Assembly: GCA_947649365.1 (NCBI GenBank)
Contig: CANSRH010000001.1
Location: forward strand, 33,153-97,152
Length of the DNA stretch: 64,000 nt
From: an uncultured Mycoplasmatota bacterium
GTDB taxonomy: Bacteria > Bacillota_I > Bacilli_A > RF39 > UBA660
Direction of reading: 5' to 3'
Part shown: piece by piece, positions 61,801 to 64,000 of the stretch
How positions within the stretch are numbered: the first letter of the stretch is position 1
How the letters are laid out: each line of letters starts with the position of its first letter
Translations under genes and position numbers: made by a program
Notes under the pieces: generated by a model
Seen by the model: only the letters and a program-made list of their open reading frames with translations
Databases searched by the model: none
What the model was told of the DNA's origin: nothing

Positions 61801-61848
61801 AAAAAGAATTGTTAATCAAATTCGATTGTTTGCTATAACAATTCTTTA
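61801..61848. terminator. Bidirectional terminator-like hairpin downstream of phase-variable locus 2
   Basis: 12-bp perfect stem AAAGAATTGTTA / TAACAATTCTTT. Confidence 0.65.
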
Positions 61849-61887
61849 TTTTATCCATTATGATTATTTTTTTAGTAAAAAAATTTT

Positions 61888-63037
61888 TTAATAAATAGCT
61901 ATTGTATATATATTTGTAGTAACTGTATTAACTGAAGATTGACCACCTTGTTTTGTTTTTATTTTCAGATATGCTTCTTCATTATAATTACTAATATTTG
62001 TAACCAAAGTAGTATTTGAGGCACTGCTATTGTAATTTTCAGAATTACTTATTTGAAAGCTATTTATTTCTTGATTTTCTCCAAATCCCAAAGTATTTGT
62101 TCCTGTTAAATTTGATGCATTGCTACTATGATTGGAATACATTTCCAAATATTTATAATTCTTTGTATTTAATTTTTTGTTGCTAATTGCAGTTACATAA
62201 CTATTGCCGTAGGAAGCATACATACTGTAAGATGAGCCCGTTTCTTTACTACCAGTTAACGATGGGGATTCAACAGCTAAATTATTTCCATAGTAGGATT
62301 TGGATAGAAATCCCCCTACAATGTTTTTACCATTTTTATATAAATAACATGGTAACCCTGCATTGTATTTTTCTTCTTCTGTAAGTACTGTAGAATTTAA
62401 AAATTTTTTTGCGAGGGCTGTTGTATATTTTTCACTGTTAAGTATTTCGTTTCTTAGATTTTCTTCTGAAGCTATTATTTTCATTGCATCTTCGTTTTTC
62501 ACTATATTTTCTATATTTGTGTTATTAGACATTAATTCTTCTACATTTTTTGCATCACTTTGTATAACAAAAACTAAACTTTCAAAACCATACTTCATAA
62601 AACTAAGCGTACAAGTTGTTCCACTCATTGTTAGATTGTTGATTGATAATGACCAAGTATCTTTGTTCCAACTTGCTTCTGCTTCATGATCACATGTTAC
62701 ACTTTTAAATATATATGGGTCTTGTTTTGTAGGAATTTTTGTTGTGTTTTTTTCATCTATCAAGGCAGCAATTGTTACATCCTTTACATTTTTTTCAAAT
62801 GGTGGAATTTGACCCCTTATTACGTTAAAGGTTTTTTCCTCTTTGTATAAAGCATAACTTCTTACTAAGACGAAACTGCCTATGAATAATAAGGTGACTA
62901 TTATACTAATTATTACTGCTTTCTTTTTCTTGGTATTTTTATTAAACCTTTCTAGTCCATCTGGGTTTCCTTTACTTAATATACCCCCCCCCCAGAAGTC
63001 TTGTTCTGGTTGGGAGGATTTTCTTTTCTTTTTTCAT
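61888..63037 (-). CDS. Membrane-anchored surface-like protein, frame interrupted at 5' poly-G tract (phase OFF as sequenced)
   Basis: ATG at 63037 after GAGGAGG: MKKEKKILPTRTRLLGGGYIK*; after the tract the frame GILSKGNPDGLERFNKNTKKKKAVIISIIVTLLFIGSFVLVRSYALYKEEKTFNVIRGQIPPFEK... is open and in frame with ORF 61888..62763. Confidence 0.8.
62984..62993 (-). repeat. Poly-G homopolymer (10 G on coding strand), contingency tract
   Basis: 10 consecutive C on + strand inside the 5' coding region; 9 or 12 would restore the frame. Confidence 0.95.
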
Positions 63038-63195
63038 TTTTTCCTCCTCTATTTTCTATATCATATCACATTTTTTTAAATTTTTTCTATTTGATAAAGT
63101 AATTTGTTAATTTTTAATTAATTTTGTAAAACAAATAAGAAATTTATTTAGATAAATAAACACTATTTTGCTATTACTGTAAATCTATTTTTAAA

Positions 63196-64000
63196 TTATC
63201 CTATTAAAAATCTAGGACGGACTCCATAGGTATGATTAGAAGCAACAGCTGCATCAGAAGCTCTACCAAAATTGACACGTGCAAAGCTATAGGAATCTGC
63301 AACCGCTTTTAGCCAAAACCCAAATCTTTCCTTTGTTCCATCACTATTTATCAATTCAGGTTTCAATTGAAATATGGCATATTGAGAATTATCAATTCCT
63401 GCATTGTAAGCGGTTGAAGAAAATATATCACTTCCATACACATTGACTTCACTCATTAAATCTATTTGACTTTCGTACCAAGCCCATCCATTTGCTGCTC
63501 CACTATTATTTCTTCCATATGCCGCACTTATTCTCTCTCTATCTACCGAATTTGTAAGCATGGTATTATAAGTCAAAATATGTTCTCCAAACACTGGTTT
63601 TATATATGCATTAAATAGATTCGGTAAAACTTCTTGTTTCATTTTGCTATTGTAATAGCCTCCTTCTGTTGTGTTCGTTTCATTCATTACTGCATTTTCT
63701 AAAGGTTTGGATGGTAGGATGGTTACATGATGTTTCGTTAATGCTCCTCCATTGCTTGCTCCTTCTTTATATCCTGTATACAAATAATTATCGATGTCTG
63801 CAACCAACCACTTCACATTGTTTGATTCTATATAATCTCCTACATAAATATCATCAAATCGACCACTACTTATCATTTCATACATACTTCCATCTGTATG
63901 ATAACTCGTAATATCTTTTCCTCGATACGTGTTTCTTCGGAGACTCTTTCCTGCTTCTATATACTTGTTGTATTCTTCTTCACTTAAGTTACTTGTAAAA
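63196..64000 (-). CDS. DUF6273-like extracellular domain protein (partial, runs off window end)
   Basis: Frame open to window end (FTSNLSEEEYNKYIEAGKSLRRNTYRGKDITSYHTDGSMYEMISS...); WLVADIDNYLYTG..., DLMSEVNVYGSDIFS, HTYGVRPRFLIG. Confidence 0.6.
   Translation of the reverse strand, partial: FTSNLSEEEYNKYIEAGKSLRRNTYRGKDITSYHTDGSMYEMISSGRFDDIYVGDYIESNNVKWLVADIDNYLYTGYKEGASNGGALTKHHVTILPSKPLENAVMNETNTTEGGYYNSKMKQEVLPNLFNAYIKPVFGEHILTYNTMLTNSVDRERISAAYGRNNSGAANGWAWYESQIDLMSEVNVYGSDIFSSTAYNAGIDNSQYAIFQLKPELINSDGTKERFGFWLKAVADSYSFARVNFGRASDAAVASNHTYGVRPRFLIG

Noticed and set aside
1-64000. CRISPR arrays, rRNA or tRNA genes, prophage or IS elements
   Set aside because: No regularly spaced repeats, rRNA/tRNA signatures, integrase, capsid or transposase sequences recognised in the window.

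Overview
AT-rich Bacillota-like chromosomal segment (probably an uncultured gut Bacilli/RF39-type lineage; taxonomy is inference), almost all genes on the minus strand. It is mostly core genome: smpB-rnr-secG-engB, the str operon (rpsL-rpsG-fusA-tuf), rplK-rplA-[L10 leader]-rplJ-rplL, spo0A, gap-pgk-tpiA, clpP, whiA, ftsEX plus an M23 hydrolase, gerQ, ung, rlmH, dnaB-rplI, rpsR-ssb-rpsF, ychF, parAB. Several accessory loci are inserted in this core. The standout is a family of membrane-anchored surface-like proteins (signature SYALYKEEKxFNVxxGxxPxF). Two paralogs, about 48 kb apart, carry a long poly-G tract at the same place, around codon 15 just after the start. The tracts have 11 G (14658-14668) and 10 G (62984-62993). 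By hand translation both genes are out of frame as sequenced, and both would be restored by a tract length that is a multiple of 3 (9 or 12). This looks like a pair of phase-variable contingency loci, and the ORF track misses the 5' parts of both. Other notable items: a surface-protein gene with three 15-bp operator-like repeats over its promoter and XRE regulators on both sides; two HipA-like kinase-fold paralogs between rpsR and rplI; and a 661-aa surface protein with a large internal tandem duplication. No rRNA, tRNA, CRISPR array or transposase was recognised.
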